NCBI GenBank assembly: GCA_963729365.1
Contig: CAVSNQ010000017.1
Coordinates: 682,001-746,000, forward strand
DNA length: 64,000 nucleotides
Direction: 5' to 3'
Source: JASHPR01 sp963729365
GTDB lineage: Bacteria > Actinomycetota > Actinomycetes > Streptosporangiales > Streptosporangiaceae
In this document: piece after piece, positions 43,206 through 52,308 of the stretch
Numbering within the stretch: position 1 is the stretch's first letter
Layout of the letters: each line of letters opens with the position of its first letter
Made by a program: the position numbers and the translations under genes
The notes under the pieces: model-generated
Seen by the model: the letters and a program-made list of their open reading frames with translations, nothing else
What the model was told of the DNA's origin: nothing
Database searches by the model: none

Positions 43206-44372
43206 ATGTACGGCCTGTCAGTCGAGGACCTGCAGATTCAGGAGCGCGCTCGGACCTTCGCCGACGAGCTGATTCCGTTCGAGGTCACCGCCGAGATGAA
43301 CGGCGGCGAACTGCCGAAGGACGAGGTGGCCGCCCACGCGGAACGGGCCAGGGAACTCGGGCTCGCCGCCGCGAACATGCCGCGCGAACTCGGCGGCGGG
43401 GGATGCAGTTCGCTGCAGCAGGTCCTCATCCAGGAGCAGGTCGGCCGGGTCACCAACGCGCTCGCCTGGTCGGCCGCCACCCCCCCGTCCTGGCTGCCCG
43501 CGGTCGCCACGCCGTACCAGATGGAGCGGTTCGTGCGGCCGGCGATCCGGGGCGAGCGGGAAGAGTGCTACGCGATCACCGAGGAGGGCGCGGGCTCGGA
43601 CGTGGACGCGATCGAGGCGACCGCGCGGCGCGACGGCGACGGTTACCTGCTGAACGGCGAGAAGTGGCACGTGACGTCCTACAACTCGGCCGACTTCGCG
43701 TTCTTCCAGGGCAAGCTGGTCGGCGGGGCCCACGACGGCGAGCACGCGATGTTCCTGGTCGACCTGCCCAGCCCGGGAGTCCGGGTGGTGCGCACGCCGG
43801 CCTACTCGCACACGATCAGCCATCATCACCCGATCGTGGCGTTCACCGACGTCCGGGTCCCGGCCGCGCATCTGGTCGGGGCCGAGGGCGACGGCATGAC
43901 CTTCGCGTACGAGTGGTTCAGGTTCGAGCGGCTGATGGTCGCCGCGCGCTGCCTCGGCGCGGCCGAGCGGCTGACCGCGGAGATGACCGGCTTCGCGGTC
44001 TCGCGCCGGGTGCAGGGCAGGCCGATCAGTGACCTCGGCCAGATCCAGGCCATGCTCGCCGACAGTCTGACCGAGCTGTTCGCGGCCCGGTCGCTGACCT
44101 ACGAGACCGCGCGGGCCATCGACGCCGGAGCCGACGTCAAGGTGCAGCATGCCCAGTGCTCGATGGCCAAGCTGTATGCCTCCGAGATGGCTGGCCGGGT
44201 GGCCGACCGGGCCGTCCAGGTGTTCGGCGGCCGAGGCTACATGCGCGAGAACGTGGCCGAGCGGTTCTTCCGTGAACTGCGGGTGGAACGGATCTGGGAG
44301 GGCACCAGCGAGATCCAGCGCGCGATCATTGCCGACCAGATGGTCAAGCGCGGCCCCGCGGCGCTGGCCTGA
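43206..44372 (+). CDS. Acyl-CoA dehydrogenase
   Basis: A 388-residue flavoenzyme of the standard acyl-CoA dehydrogenase fold. It has an N-terminal helical domain (MPRELGGGGCSSLQQVLIQEQVGRV) and the FAD/substrate region CYAITEEGAGSDVDAIEATARRDGDGYLLNGEKWHVTSYNSADFAFF. The C-terminal signature AVQVFGGRGYMRENVAERFFRELRVERIWEGTSEIQRAIIADQM includes the catalytic-base Glu in WEGTSEI. It introduces a double bond next to a CoA thioester. GAGGAG precedes ATG 43206. Under operator 4 it is expected to act after the CoA ligase, for example on a betainyl-CoA or acyl-CoA intermediate, which is an inference. Confidence 0.93.
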   Translation: MYGLSVEDLQIQERARTFADELIPFEVTAEMNGGELPKDEVAAHAERARELGLAAANMPRELGGGGCSSLQQVLIQEQVGRVTNALAWSAATPPSWLPAVATPYQMERFVRPAIRGEREECYAITEEGAGSDVDAIEATARRDGDGYLLNGEKWHVTSYNSADFAFFQGKLVGGAHDGEHAMFLVDLPSPGVRVVRTPAYSHTISHHHPIVAFTDVRVPAAHLVGAEGDGMTFAYEWFRFERLMVAARCLGAAERLTAEMTGFAVSRRVQGRPISDLGQIQAMLADSLTELFAARSLTYETARAIDAGADVKVQHAQCSMAKLYASEMAGRVADRAVQVFGGRGYMRENVAERFFRELRVERIWEGTSEIQRAIIADQMVKRGPAALA

Positions 44373-44465
44373 CGGCTTCATCAAGCGGACCGGGCCGTCG
44401 AGCACTTATCCTGCGACATGGAAGGCTGGTTACCGGAGCGGGACCGACATGGTGGAGACAACGGG

Positions 44466-45302
44466 ATGAGCGAGAACCCGCCCAGTTCCGGCGCCGAGCC
44501 GGTTGACCTGCACACCGACCGGCCGCACCCAGCGCGCGTTTATGACTACCTGCTCGGTGGCAAGGACAACTACGCCGCCGACCGGGCCGCCGCCCAGGAG
44601 GGCATGAAAGCCAATCCCAACTCGCGGGTGCCGCCGCGGGAGAACCGCGCCTTCATGCGCCGCGCGGTGAGCTACCTCGTCGGCGAGGCCGGCATCAGCC
44701 AGTTCCTTGACATCGGCACCGGCATCCCCACCTCGCCCAACGTGCACGAGATCGCGCAGAACGCCAACCCGGCGGCGCGGATCGTGTATGTCGACAACGA
44801 CCCCATCGTGCTCTCGCACGCCCGGGCCCTGCTCACCTCGGGCCCCGCGGGCAAGACCGCCTACATCGACGCCGACGTGCGCGACGTCGGGAAGATCCTC
44901 ACCTCGCCTGACCTGCTCGAGACGCTGGACCTGAGCCAGCCGGTCGCGCTGACGCTGTTCGCCGTCATGCACTTCATCCCCGACGCCGATGACCCCTACG
45001 GCCTCGTCGACCAGCTGCTGGCCAGGCTGCCGTCCGGCAGCTACCTGGCGCTGTCCCATCTCACCGGCGACTTTGACCCGGCCGCTTGGGAAGGGGTCGC
45101 CGCGGTGTTCCGGCGCAGCGGCGTGACCATGCAGGTCCGCTCCAAGCCGGCCGTCGAGCGTTTCTTCGCCGGCCGCGACGTGATCGATCCCGGGGTGGTG
45201 TCGCTGCCGCGCTGGCGCCCGGACCGGGTTGAGGTCGGTGAGGCCAGCGAGCCAACCGACGCCGCCGTGTCGGTGTACGGGGGCGTCGCCCGCAAGCCGT
45301 AG
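44466..45302 (+). CDS. SAM-dependent methyltransferase, SAV2177/DUF574 family
   Basis: The 278-residue protein carries the family's opening VDLHTDRPHPARVYDYLLGGKDNYAADRAAA and continues with FLDIGTGIPTSPNVHEIAQNANPAARIVYVDNDPIVLSHARALL, a SAM-binding region unlike ordinary motif I. ALTLFAVMHFIPDADDPYGLVDQLLARLPSGSYLALSHLTGD follows. This family is greatly expanded in actinomycetes and mostly of unknown substrate. ATG 44466 has GGAG at eight bases; an upstream in-frame ATG at 44418 lacks one. No operator precedes it, so it is probably not part of the amine regulon. Confidence 0.92.
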   Translation: MSENPPSSGAEPVDLHTDRPHPARVYDYLLGGKDNYAADRAAAQEGMKANPNSRVPPRENRAFMRRAVSYLVGEAGISQFLDIGTGIPTSPNVHEIAQNANPAARIVYVDNDPIVLSHARALLTSGPAGKTAYIDADVRDVGKILTSPDLLETLDLSQPVALTLFAVMHFIPDADDPYGLVDQLLARLPSGSYLALSHLTGDFDPAAWEGVAAVFRRSGVTMQVRSKPAVERFFAGRDVIDPGVVSLPRWRPDRVEVGEASEPTDAAVSVYGGVARKP

Positions 45303-45377
45303 CGCGCCTCCGCCTCGACCTCCGCGGCTCCGGGCTCCGGCACCGCGGCTCGGCTCGCCAGCTGCCCGAGGCGGGAC

Positions 45378-45866
<489 letters not shown>

Positions 45867-46045
45867 GTGGCTGATTCCTTTACTGGCGAGAGAGAGTTGG
45901 CCGTCGAGAGACCGACAACGCATCGGCATGAACAGCGCCATCCGCCGATCTCTTCCGCGACCATGCCGGGCAAGTGGGGAGGCTGGACCGCCTCGTGCCG
46001 CCGGCCAGTGGGTCATGACCGCTGTCCCGTGGTCCGGCTTGGCGG

Positions 46046-47242
46046 TCAGGTCGCGGCAGCGGTTCTCGTCCCGGGGTTCCAGACCGGCTGGCCGAGGTAG
46101 CCGCGGGCGACCATGGTCACGAACTGGTACACCGCGTCCTCGTCAGGCGACAGCGGCCCCGGCCGCGCGTGGGCGGAGGTGAGCCCCCGCTGCACGGACT
46201 CGCAGGCGTGCCAGTCCTGCTGGTTGGTGATGTCCCAGAACTCGACCGCGTAGCCGGGATCGAAGCCGGGCTTGTCCACGGCCTCGGGAGCAAAGCCCCA
46301 GGTGCACTCGATCATGGTCCGGTCGGCGGCCAGCGGCATCAGGCGGTGGGTCATCACGTAGTCGGGGTGCAGGCTCAGCAGGACGTTCGGGAAGATGTTC
46401 ACGTAGATCACGGTGCGCAGGCCCTTGGCGTCCAGCCCGCGCAGCGGGACCCCGAGGCTGGTGCCGTCCAGCGACATGGTGTCCATGCCGTCCCGCAGGT
46501 CCATCCAGCCGCCGACCCACGCGCCCTGCGCGGGATAGTTCTCGCCGCTCTTTGGCGGGCTGACCTTGCACAGCTCGGGATGGATCATCGGGCAGTGATA
46601 GCACTCGTGGTAGTTCTCGGTGAGGATCTTCCAGTTCGCCGCGGCGTCGTACTCATGCCGTCCGGCGATGACGAGTCGTTCCGGCTCGTACGGAGCGACC
46701 AGTTCGTCGAGCACCCGCAGTGAGTCGGCCAGCGGCGGTGCCTGGCCGGAGCCGTCCACGAAGATCAGCCCGTGCCACTCGGCCACGGGCAGCTCGGCCA
46801 GGCCCCAGGCCGATTGGTCGAAGCCCTCGCGGCCCTTGAAGCCCGTGGCGAAGCGCAGCCCGCCGGACAGCGAGTAGGTCCAGGAGTGGTACGGGCAGAT
46901 GATCGTGTTCCGCTGCGCGGCCGTGCCGCAGGGCAGTAGCTCGTGACCGCGATGGCGGCAGGTGTTGGCGAAGGCGTGCAGCGTGCCCTCATCGTCTCGG
47001 GTGAGCAGCACGCTCCCGGCGCCGACCGACTCGGCCCGCTGGTCACCCGGCTGGGCCAGCTGCGAGCTGAACCCGACGCAGGTCCAGCCCGCGCCGAAGA
47101 AGTGCTTCTGCTCCCAGGCGAACACCGCCGGATCCACGTAGGCGGTCCTGGGCAGCATCACGGACTCGCCGAAGGCCTGCAGCGACCGCGCAAGCCCGGC
47201 CGGGTCGATGGGGGCGGCAGGGTAACCAGCTTGACTGACCAT
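46046..47242 (-). CDS. Rieske non-heme iron oxygenase, betaine/carnitine-type alpha subunit
   Basis: The 398-residue protein has the Rieske 2Fe-2S ligands CRHRG...CPYHSW (about residues 85-110) and the mononuclear iron site in NWKILTENYHECYHCPMIHPEL. The residue that bridges the two centres is Glu (HECYH) instead of the usual Asp. As I recall, this is a trait of quaternary-amine oxygenases such as glycine-betaine (GbcA) and carnitine (CntA) oxygenases. I therefore infer hydroxylation or N-demethylation of a quaternary amine. ATG 47242 lies inside operator 5, so the transcript would be nearly leaderless. No reductase partner is encoded next to it. The C-terminal domain is of normal length. Confidence 0.88.
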   Translation of the reverse strand: MVSQAGYPAAPIDPAGLARSLQAFGESVMLPRTAYVDPAVFAWEQKHFFGAGWTCVGFSSQLAQPGDQRAESVGAGSVLLTRDDEGTLHAFANTCRHRGHELLPCGTAAQRNTIICPYHSWTYSLSGGLRFATGFKGREGFDQSAWGLAELPVAEWHGLIFVDGSGQAPPLADSLRVLDELVAPYEPERLVIAGRHEYDAAANWKILTENYHECYHCPMIHPELCKVSPPKSGENYPAQGAWVGGWMDLRDGMDTMSLDGTSLGVPLRGLDAKGLRTVIYVNIFPNVLLSLHPDYVMTHRLMPLAADRTMIECTWGFAPEAVDKPGFDPGYAVEFWDITNQQDWHACESVQRGLTSAHARPGPLSPDEDAVYQFVTMVARGYLGQPVWNPGTRTAAAT

Positions 47243-47248
47243 ACAGTC
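47233..47248. promoter_or_regulatory. Operator 5: GACTGACCATACAGTC, overlapping the Rieske start codon
   Basis: The outer GACTG/CAGTC arms and the flanking TT and AA are kept; the centre is degenerate. On the minus strand the ATG of the Rieske oxygenase (47242) is inside the site. It is the weakest of the five copies but lies at the promoter of a functionally matching gene. Confidence 0.65.
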
Positions 47249-47311
47249 AAGGGTAAGCGGGGCCCGGGGGCGGTGTCCAGCGCGCGGACGGGCCCGTTCG
47301 GCGCGGCGGCC

Positions 47312-47374
47312 AGGCTGTTCCGGCGCGGCGGGCGGGCTGTTCGGGCGCGGCGGGCGGGCTATTCCGGCAACGGC
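47312..47374. repeat. Three tandem copies of a 22-bp GC-rich unit
   Basis: Units of GCTGTTCCGGCGCGGCGGGC plus GG lie at 47312, 47334 and 47356; the third is three bases shorter. They occupy the gap upstream of the Rieske oxygenase, outside any supported gene. Confidence 0.75.
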
Positions 47375-47666
47375 GGGCTGCCCCACGCGGCCGCGCCGCG
47401 CTTCCCCGAGCGATATCACAGCTCTCGGACCAGCAAATCGGCACATATGTGCAGTGCCTTATGTATCACGGTCGCGCTGGGCTGTTACTTGGCAGATAAA
47501 TCGTGCGTATCAAGTCGATTTCTCGCTCACTCGCTGGATGAAATTGGTTAAGCGGGGCCGGATCTTGGTATTTCACGGTAATTTATTTTCGAATCTGGCA
47601 TCCGGCCCTTGCCGACCGCTGGGCGGGCGGATTCGACAAGATGTCAACGCACGGAAGGCCCGACCG
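47375..47666. other. AT-rich intergenic stretch with a 12-bp palindrome
   Basis: Between about 47440 and 47605 the base composition drops sharply compared with the surroundings (for example TTTCACGGTAATTTATTTTC near 47570). The perfect palindrome GCACATATGTGC lies at 47441-47452. It precedes the DUF2231 gene and most likely contains its promoter and an operator. No ribosome-site-supported frame is present. Confidence 0.55.
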
Positions 47667-48242
47667 GTGATCGGCATCCCAGACCAGCCCAGGCGCGGCA
47701 GGCCCTTACACCCGCCGCTGACCGATTTCCCGATCGCGGCCTACATATTCGCCGCGGCATTCGATGTAATCTCGACCATCGGGGGCCCGCACCGTGGCTG
47801 GGCGACCCAGCTCTGGCACGCGGGCACCTTCGTGCTCGTGGGCGGGCTTGGCATCTGCCTGCTGACCATGCTGAGCGGGTTCGCCGACCTGTTCAGGTTT
47901 CCCGATACCCGGCCGCGTGTCACCCGGACGATTGCCACGCACGTTGCCGTGATGGCCGCCGTCTTCATGATCGGGTCGGGCGACATCGCCTGGCGGCTGG
48001 CCGAGTACCGCAGCCAGGCATCGACGCCGACGGGCATACTCGTCCTTTCCCTGGCCGCCGCCGCCGGGGTCTGCGTCGGAGCCGCCTACGGCGGGACGCT
48101 CGCGTTCCGTTATGGCGTCGGCGTGGCGATCGGCGCACCCGGCCAGACAGCGGCACAGCCGGCGGCGCAGGGTCCGGTCGGCAACGTCGTCCCGCTGGTG
48201 CCCGAGCAGGCTGCGCGGCACCGGTTGCGGCGCGACAAGTGA
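47667..48242 (+). CDS. DUF2231-type membrane protein
   Basis: The 191-residue protein begins IGIPDQPRRGRPLHPPLTDFPIAAYIFAAAFDVIS, the HPxLTDFPI opening of DUF2231 membrane proteins. It has four membrane helices with GTFVLVGGLGICLLTMLSGFADLFRF between the first two pairs. The C-terminal ~40 residues are hydrophilic. GTG 47667 is preceded by GGAAGG at eight bases; the frame is open upstream to 47454 through the AT-rich stretch without a ribosome site. Function unknown; relatives are sometimes linked to heme or electron transport. Confidence 0.75.
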   Translation: MIGIPDQPRRGRPLHPPLTDFPIAAYIFAAAFDVISTIGGPHRGWATQLWHAGTFVLVGGLGICLLTMLSGFADLFRFPDTRPRVTRTIATHVAVMAAVFMIGSGDIAWRLAEYRSQASTPTGILVLSLAAAAGVCVGAAYGGTLAFRYGVGVAIGAPGQTAAQPAAQGPVGNVVPLVPEQAARHRLRRDK

Positions 48243-48276
48243 CCAGGCGGCAGCGGTCAGCACGCGACCGGGCCTC

Positions 48277-48522
48277 CGGTACATCCACGGGTGCCTGTCG
48301 GCGTGCCACGCGCTCGGCGTGGCCACGCTAGGCAGCCTGTACCTGACCCTGGCCGCCCCTGGCCTGCTCGGCCCGGCGCACGCGGCGTCGGTCATCCTCG
48401 GCATCCTGGTCCTGAACGCGCTCGGGGTCGCCGCCATGAGCCGGGGCCTGCCCGAGCCGGATCGGGGGGGTTCGGCCGGCTCGGGCAGCCGGCGAGAGAC
48501 GGGATCTCAGGAAGCCGGATAG
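48277..48522 (+). CDS. Possible small two-helix membrane protein, start undefined
   Basis: The frame ending at 48522 reads LRYIHGCLSACHALGVATLGSLYLTLAAPGLLGPAHAASVILGILVLNALGVAAM, which is clearly hydrophobic and non-random for this strand. There is no ATG, and only a GTG inside the first helix. It overlaps the 3' end of the oppositely oriented FAD/4Fe-4S oxidase by 16 bases. It may be a real small gene with an unusual start or a remnant; otherwise the gap 48243-48506 is empty. Confidence 0.25.
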   Translation, partial: RYIHGCLSACHALGVATLGSLYLTLAAPGLLGPAHAASVILGILVLNALGVAAMSRGLPEPDRGGSAGSGSRRETGSQEAG

Positions 48523-51409
48523 CCGCGCGGGTCGAGCAACTCCGCGAGGTGCAGCGCGGGCCAGCCGCCCAGCTGGCCCGCCTGGGTGCGGCAGGAGAAC
48601 CCGTCGGCCAGCAGCAGCGTTCCCTCCGGCGCGGCCCGCAGCGCCGGGAGGAGCGCCTGCTCGGCGACGGCGACCGACACCTCGTAGTGCCCCCGTTCCA
48701 TGCCGAAGTTGCCCGCGAGGCCGCAGCATCCGGCCAGGGCCTCGGTACTGGCGCCGGCCGCGCGCAGCACGGCCAGGTCGGCGTGGTAGCCCATGATGGC
48801 ATGGTGGTGGCAGTGCGGCTGGGCGATGATCCGCTGCCCCGCGAGCCGCCCGCCCAGCCAGGACAGGTCCCGCGGCACCGTGCTGGCCAGAGGGCCGGTG
48901 CCGGTGCCGGGGCCGGGGCCCGTGCCCAGCAGCGTCTCGGCCAGCGTCCTGGTCGCCGCAGCCACGGCCCGGGCCCGGGGGTCGCCGTCCAGCAGCTCGG
49001 TGAGGTCGCCGCGGAGCACCGCCGTGCAGGACGGCTCAAGGCCGACGATGGCCATGCCCTGCTCGGCGTAGGGGGCCAGGCCGGCCACCGTCGCCCGCAG
49101 CCGGGTCCGTGCTCCCCCGAGCTGACCGGTGGAGATCCAGGTTAGGCCGCAGCACACGGAGCGGTCCGGCACGACCACCTCGAATCCCGCCTCGGCGAGC
49201 ACGAGCGCGGCGGACTCGGCCACCCGGGGCGAGAAGGCACGGGTGAAGGTGTCGGCCCAGATGACCACCCGACCGCTGGACCGATACGCGGGCCGCCTGG
49301 CCAGGCCCGGGGAAGGAGCAGCGCGCCCGGGCACCGCTGGCTGGCCAGCGGGCCGGGCGAACTCGGGAAGCGGCCGCCGGGGGTCGATCCCGCCGAGGAA
49401 CCGCACGATCGCGGCCACCGGCCGCGTCCGGAGCGCGGCATTGGCCAGGCCGGGCGCGACGGCGGCCAGCCGGGTCCAGCGCGGCAGCCAGCCGAGCGCG
49501 TAGTGGCTCCGGGGGCGCAACCGGCCGCGGTAGGCCTGGTGCAGGACCTCGGACTTGTAGGTCGCCATGTCCACCGAGACGGGGCAGTCACGGGAGCATG
49601 CCTTGCAGGACAGGCACAGGTCAAGGGAGTCACGCACCTCAGCAGACCGCCAGCCGCCGGTGACCAGCGAGCCGTTCGCCAGTTCCTGGAGTACCCGGGC
49701 CCGGCCCCGCGTCGAGTCCTTCTCGTCGCGGGTGGCGAGATACGAGGGGCACATGAAACCGCCCGCCGGCCCGTTGTCGGCCCGGCACTTGCCCATCCCG
49801 ACGCACCGGTGCACCGCCGCGGACAGGTCCCCGCCATCCGCCGCGAGCGCGAACCCGCCGGGCGCCCGCAGCGGCCCGGCGGCCGGCAGCCGCAGGTCGG
49901 CGTCGACCGGCCGGGCGTCGACGATGACCCCGGGGTTGAGCAGCCCGTCCGGGTCGAACAGGCCCTTGAACGCGGCGAACGCGTCGATCGCGCCCCGGGA
50001 ATACATGATCGGCAGCAGCTCGCCCCGGGCCCGCCCGTCGCCGTGCTCGCCGGACAGCGAGCCGCCGTACCCCGCGACGAGGTGAGCGGCATCGACCAGG
50101 AACGGGCGCAGCCGTTCCGGGTGGTCCGCGAGCGGCAGGTCGATCCGCACGTGCACGCAGCCGTCGCCGAAGTGGCCGTAGAGCAGCCCGTCGAGGTGGT
50201 GGCCGTCGAGCAGGGCCGCGAAGTCGCGCAGGTACGGGCCGAGCCGCTCGGGAGGGACAGCGGCGTCCTCCCAGCCCGGCCAGGCCGGGGCCCCGGCCGC
50301 GGTCCGGCTGCCCAGCCCGGCGCCGTCCTCGCGGATGCGCCACAGCGTCGCCGCCGCGGGACCGGCCGGGACGACGAGCGAGTCGACGGCCCCGGCGGAC
50401 GCGGCCAGCGTGCGGGCCGCGGCCAGTGCCTCGGCCTCGCTGGCCCCGCCGACCTCGGCGAACAGCCAGGCCGACCCCTCGGGCAGGGCCGGCACCGCGT
50501 CGTTCGCCCGGTGCGCGCGGACCACGTCGACCAGGCGGGCGTCGATGCCCTCGAGCGCCAGCACGGCCTGCCCGGCCAGGCCGGGAGCATCGTCGGCGGC
50601 GGCCGGCATGTCCGGGTAACCGAGGACGCACAGGGCGGTCGCGGACGGTACCGGTACCAGCGACACGGTCGCGCCGAGAACGATGCAGCAGGTGCCCTCG
50701 GTTCCGGTCAGGGCCCGGGCCAGGTTCCCTGAACGCGACGGCAGCAGGTGCTCGAGCGAGTAGCCGGAAACCTGGCGGCGGAACCGGCCGAACTCGCCGC
50801 CGAGCGGCACCAGCCGGCCGGCGACGAACGCGTCGAGGCCCGGAACCGCGTCGCCGCCTGCTCCGGCGCGCAGGCGCCGGCCGCCGCCGTCGAGCACGTC
50901 CAGGGCCACGACGTTGGCCGCGGTGGTGCCGTACGCCATCGCGTGCGCGCCGCACGAGTTGTTGCCGATCATCCCGCCGACGGTGCACCGGGAATGCGTA
51001 GATGGATCGGGGCCGAAGCGGAGCCCGTGAGGTTCCGCGGCCCGCTGCAGCTGGTCCAGGACCACTCCCGGCTCGACCTCGGCGGTGCGCGCGCCCGGGT
51101 CGATGCTGACCACCTGGTTGAGGTGGCGGCTCATGTCGAGCACGACGCCGGGGCCGACGGAGTTGCCCGCGATCGAGGTGCCGCCGCCGCGGACGGTCAG
51201 CGGCACGGCCAGCTCGCGGCAGATCGCCGCGGCGGCCAGGACGTCATCGGCTGACCGAGGGAAGACGACCGCCTGCGGGACCACCCGGTAGTTGGAGGCA
51301 TCCGATGAGTACTCGGCCCGGCGGCGCGGCGAGGCATCCACCGCCGGCCGAGCTCGGCCCGCAGCCGGCCCACGAGCTCTCTGGCGGTGATCGGAGTGTG
51401 CGTGGTCAC
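48507..51409 (-). CDS. Fused FAD-linked oxidase / 4Fe-4S protein (D-lactate or glycolate oxidase-like), probable one-base frame break near the start
   Basis: A single chain of about 967 residues. An FAD_binding_4 domain comes first (VPLTVRGGGTSIAGNSVGPGVVLDMSRHLNQV; GGMIGNNSCGAHAMAYGTTAANV), then the C-terminal oxidase domain ending YGGSLSGEHGDGRARGELL. Two 4Fe-4S motifs follow, the second CLSCKACSRDCP, and then a CCG-type cysteine-rich region (RSVCCGLTWISTGQLG; GCCGLAGNFGMERG). Such enzymes oxidise 2-hydroxy acids and pass electrons onward. The main frame is open from GTG 51341. The upstream frame from GTG 51409 (ribosome site GGA; TTHTPITARELVGRLRAELGR) supplies the expected N-terminus, and the sum is one base short of 968 codons. 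I place a probable one-base loss near 51341-51370. Confidence 0.85.
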
Positions 51410-51619
51410 CCCTACAGTCCTATTCGAATCCGCTCCCCCCGCACAGACCCAGGCTTGCGCGAGCAGACCCGGCTGGGGTTCTACTCGCTGCTATTGAGGC
51501 CGTTGCAGCTGGCATCCGCGTCATCGACGCTATCGCCTGGGCACGGCAGATCCTGGATCTGTACGGAGGGGGCGCTGACTGCACCTCCAACAATGCTCAG
51601 GGTCTCTACTGAGCACTCT
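51410..51619. other. Gap between the oxidase and ssrA, nothing recognised
   Basis: About 210 bases without a supported frame. It must contain the promoter of the minus-strand oxidase. No tRNA or hairpin terminator is evident downstream of ssrA. Confidence 0.4.
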
Positions 51620-51992
51620 TGGAGGTGGCGGGAATCGAACCCGCGTCCTTCAGTACCTCACCAGGGCTTCTCCGGGCGCAGCCTGCGCTGCTTATTTCTC
51701 AGCCCCGGCGGTCATGCAGGCCAGCCGCCGAACGGGCTCAGCCGCTGTTAGATGTCCCGTCTAGTCCCGCGGCCGGGCCAGACGGTGGATCCTCCTAGCT
51801 GATGCCAGACACCGGGCCGGAGGCTCTCCCGGGCTGACAGTCTCTAACTAGCGGGTTAGGCCGCTAGGGCGAGACGAGTGCGCGTTGAGTTGGCACTTAT
51901 CACAGTGCGGCCACAGGATTTACGAGGTCGTAGTCGCAACCCTCGGCCCGCTTCCCCTGGATCAACTACCGAAGTCGAAACCAGTCACCCCC
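51620..51992 (-). ncRNA. ssrA: Transfer-messenger RNA (tmRNA)
   Basis: The minus-strand RNA of about 373 nt starts GGGGGUGACUGGUUUCGAC and ends with a T-arm GGGUUCGAUUCCC followed by CACCUCCA. The first seven bases pair with CACCUCC to form the acceptor stem; the terminal CCA is not encoded. The resume region reads GCC AAC TCA ACG CGC ACT CGT CTC GCC CTA GCG GCC TAA, giving the tag ANSTRTRLALAA with the usual LAA end. It rescues stalled ribosomes and tags the unfinished protein for proteolysis. Its partner smpB lies 2.4 kb away on the same strand, with a PBP-like gene between them. Confidence 0.95.
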
Positions 51993-52091
51993 TCTTGAGT
52001 TGTACTGCCACGGTACCCGAGTCGTACCAGCAAGCGGAACAACGGGCGCCGCAGAACTACGCCAGAGCGGCAGAAGGCCAGACATGAGAAA

Positions 52092-52133
52092 CCCCCGTGG
52101 GCGCTGGCGGTGGCCGAAATGCGCCCACGGGGG
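52092..52133. terminator. Strong hairpin downstream of the smpB/PBP-like operon
   Basis: CCCCCGTGGGCGC pairs with GCGCCCACGGGGG across a 16-base loop. Read on the minus strand the stem is followed by TTTCTC, a short T-rich run, so it probably ends the transcript that comes from ftsE-ftsX-smpB and the PBP-like gene, upstream of ssrA. Confidence 0.7.
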
Positions 52134-52167
52134 CCGACCGGCAGGGTCGGGGCCGGTCCTAAACGCC

Positions 52168-52192
52168 CGGGCCTCCCCCGAGATGAGGCCCG
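52168..52192. terminator. Second hairpin in the same gap (CGGGCCTC/GAGGCCCG)
   Basis: An eight-base perfect stem with a nine-base loop lies 35 bases from the larger hairpin. Tandem hairpins after an operon are common in high-GC genomes. The rest of the gap 51993-52308 shows no gene. Confidence 0.5.
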
Positions 52193-52308
52193 GTCTCATC
52201 ACGATGACTGGGCCGCAACCCCCCAAGCGGCACCCCAGTCACTAGGTAAGACGCCACTACGCAGCGCTACAGTTGCTCCCCGTTACCAAAATACGGGCAA
52301 CGATAGGG

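Noticed and set aside
51620..51660. A tRNA gene, from the GGGUUCGAUUCCC T-arm
   Set aside because: No anticodon or D arm is found at tRNA distance; the sequence is the 3' end of tmRNA, whose 5' end and tag are found about 350 bases away.
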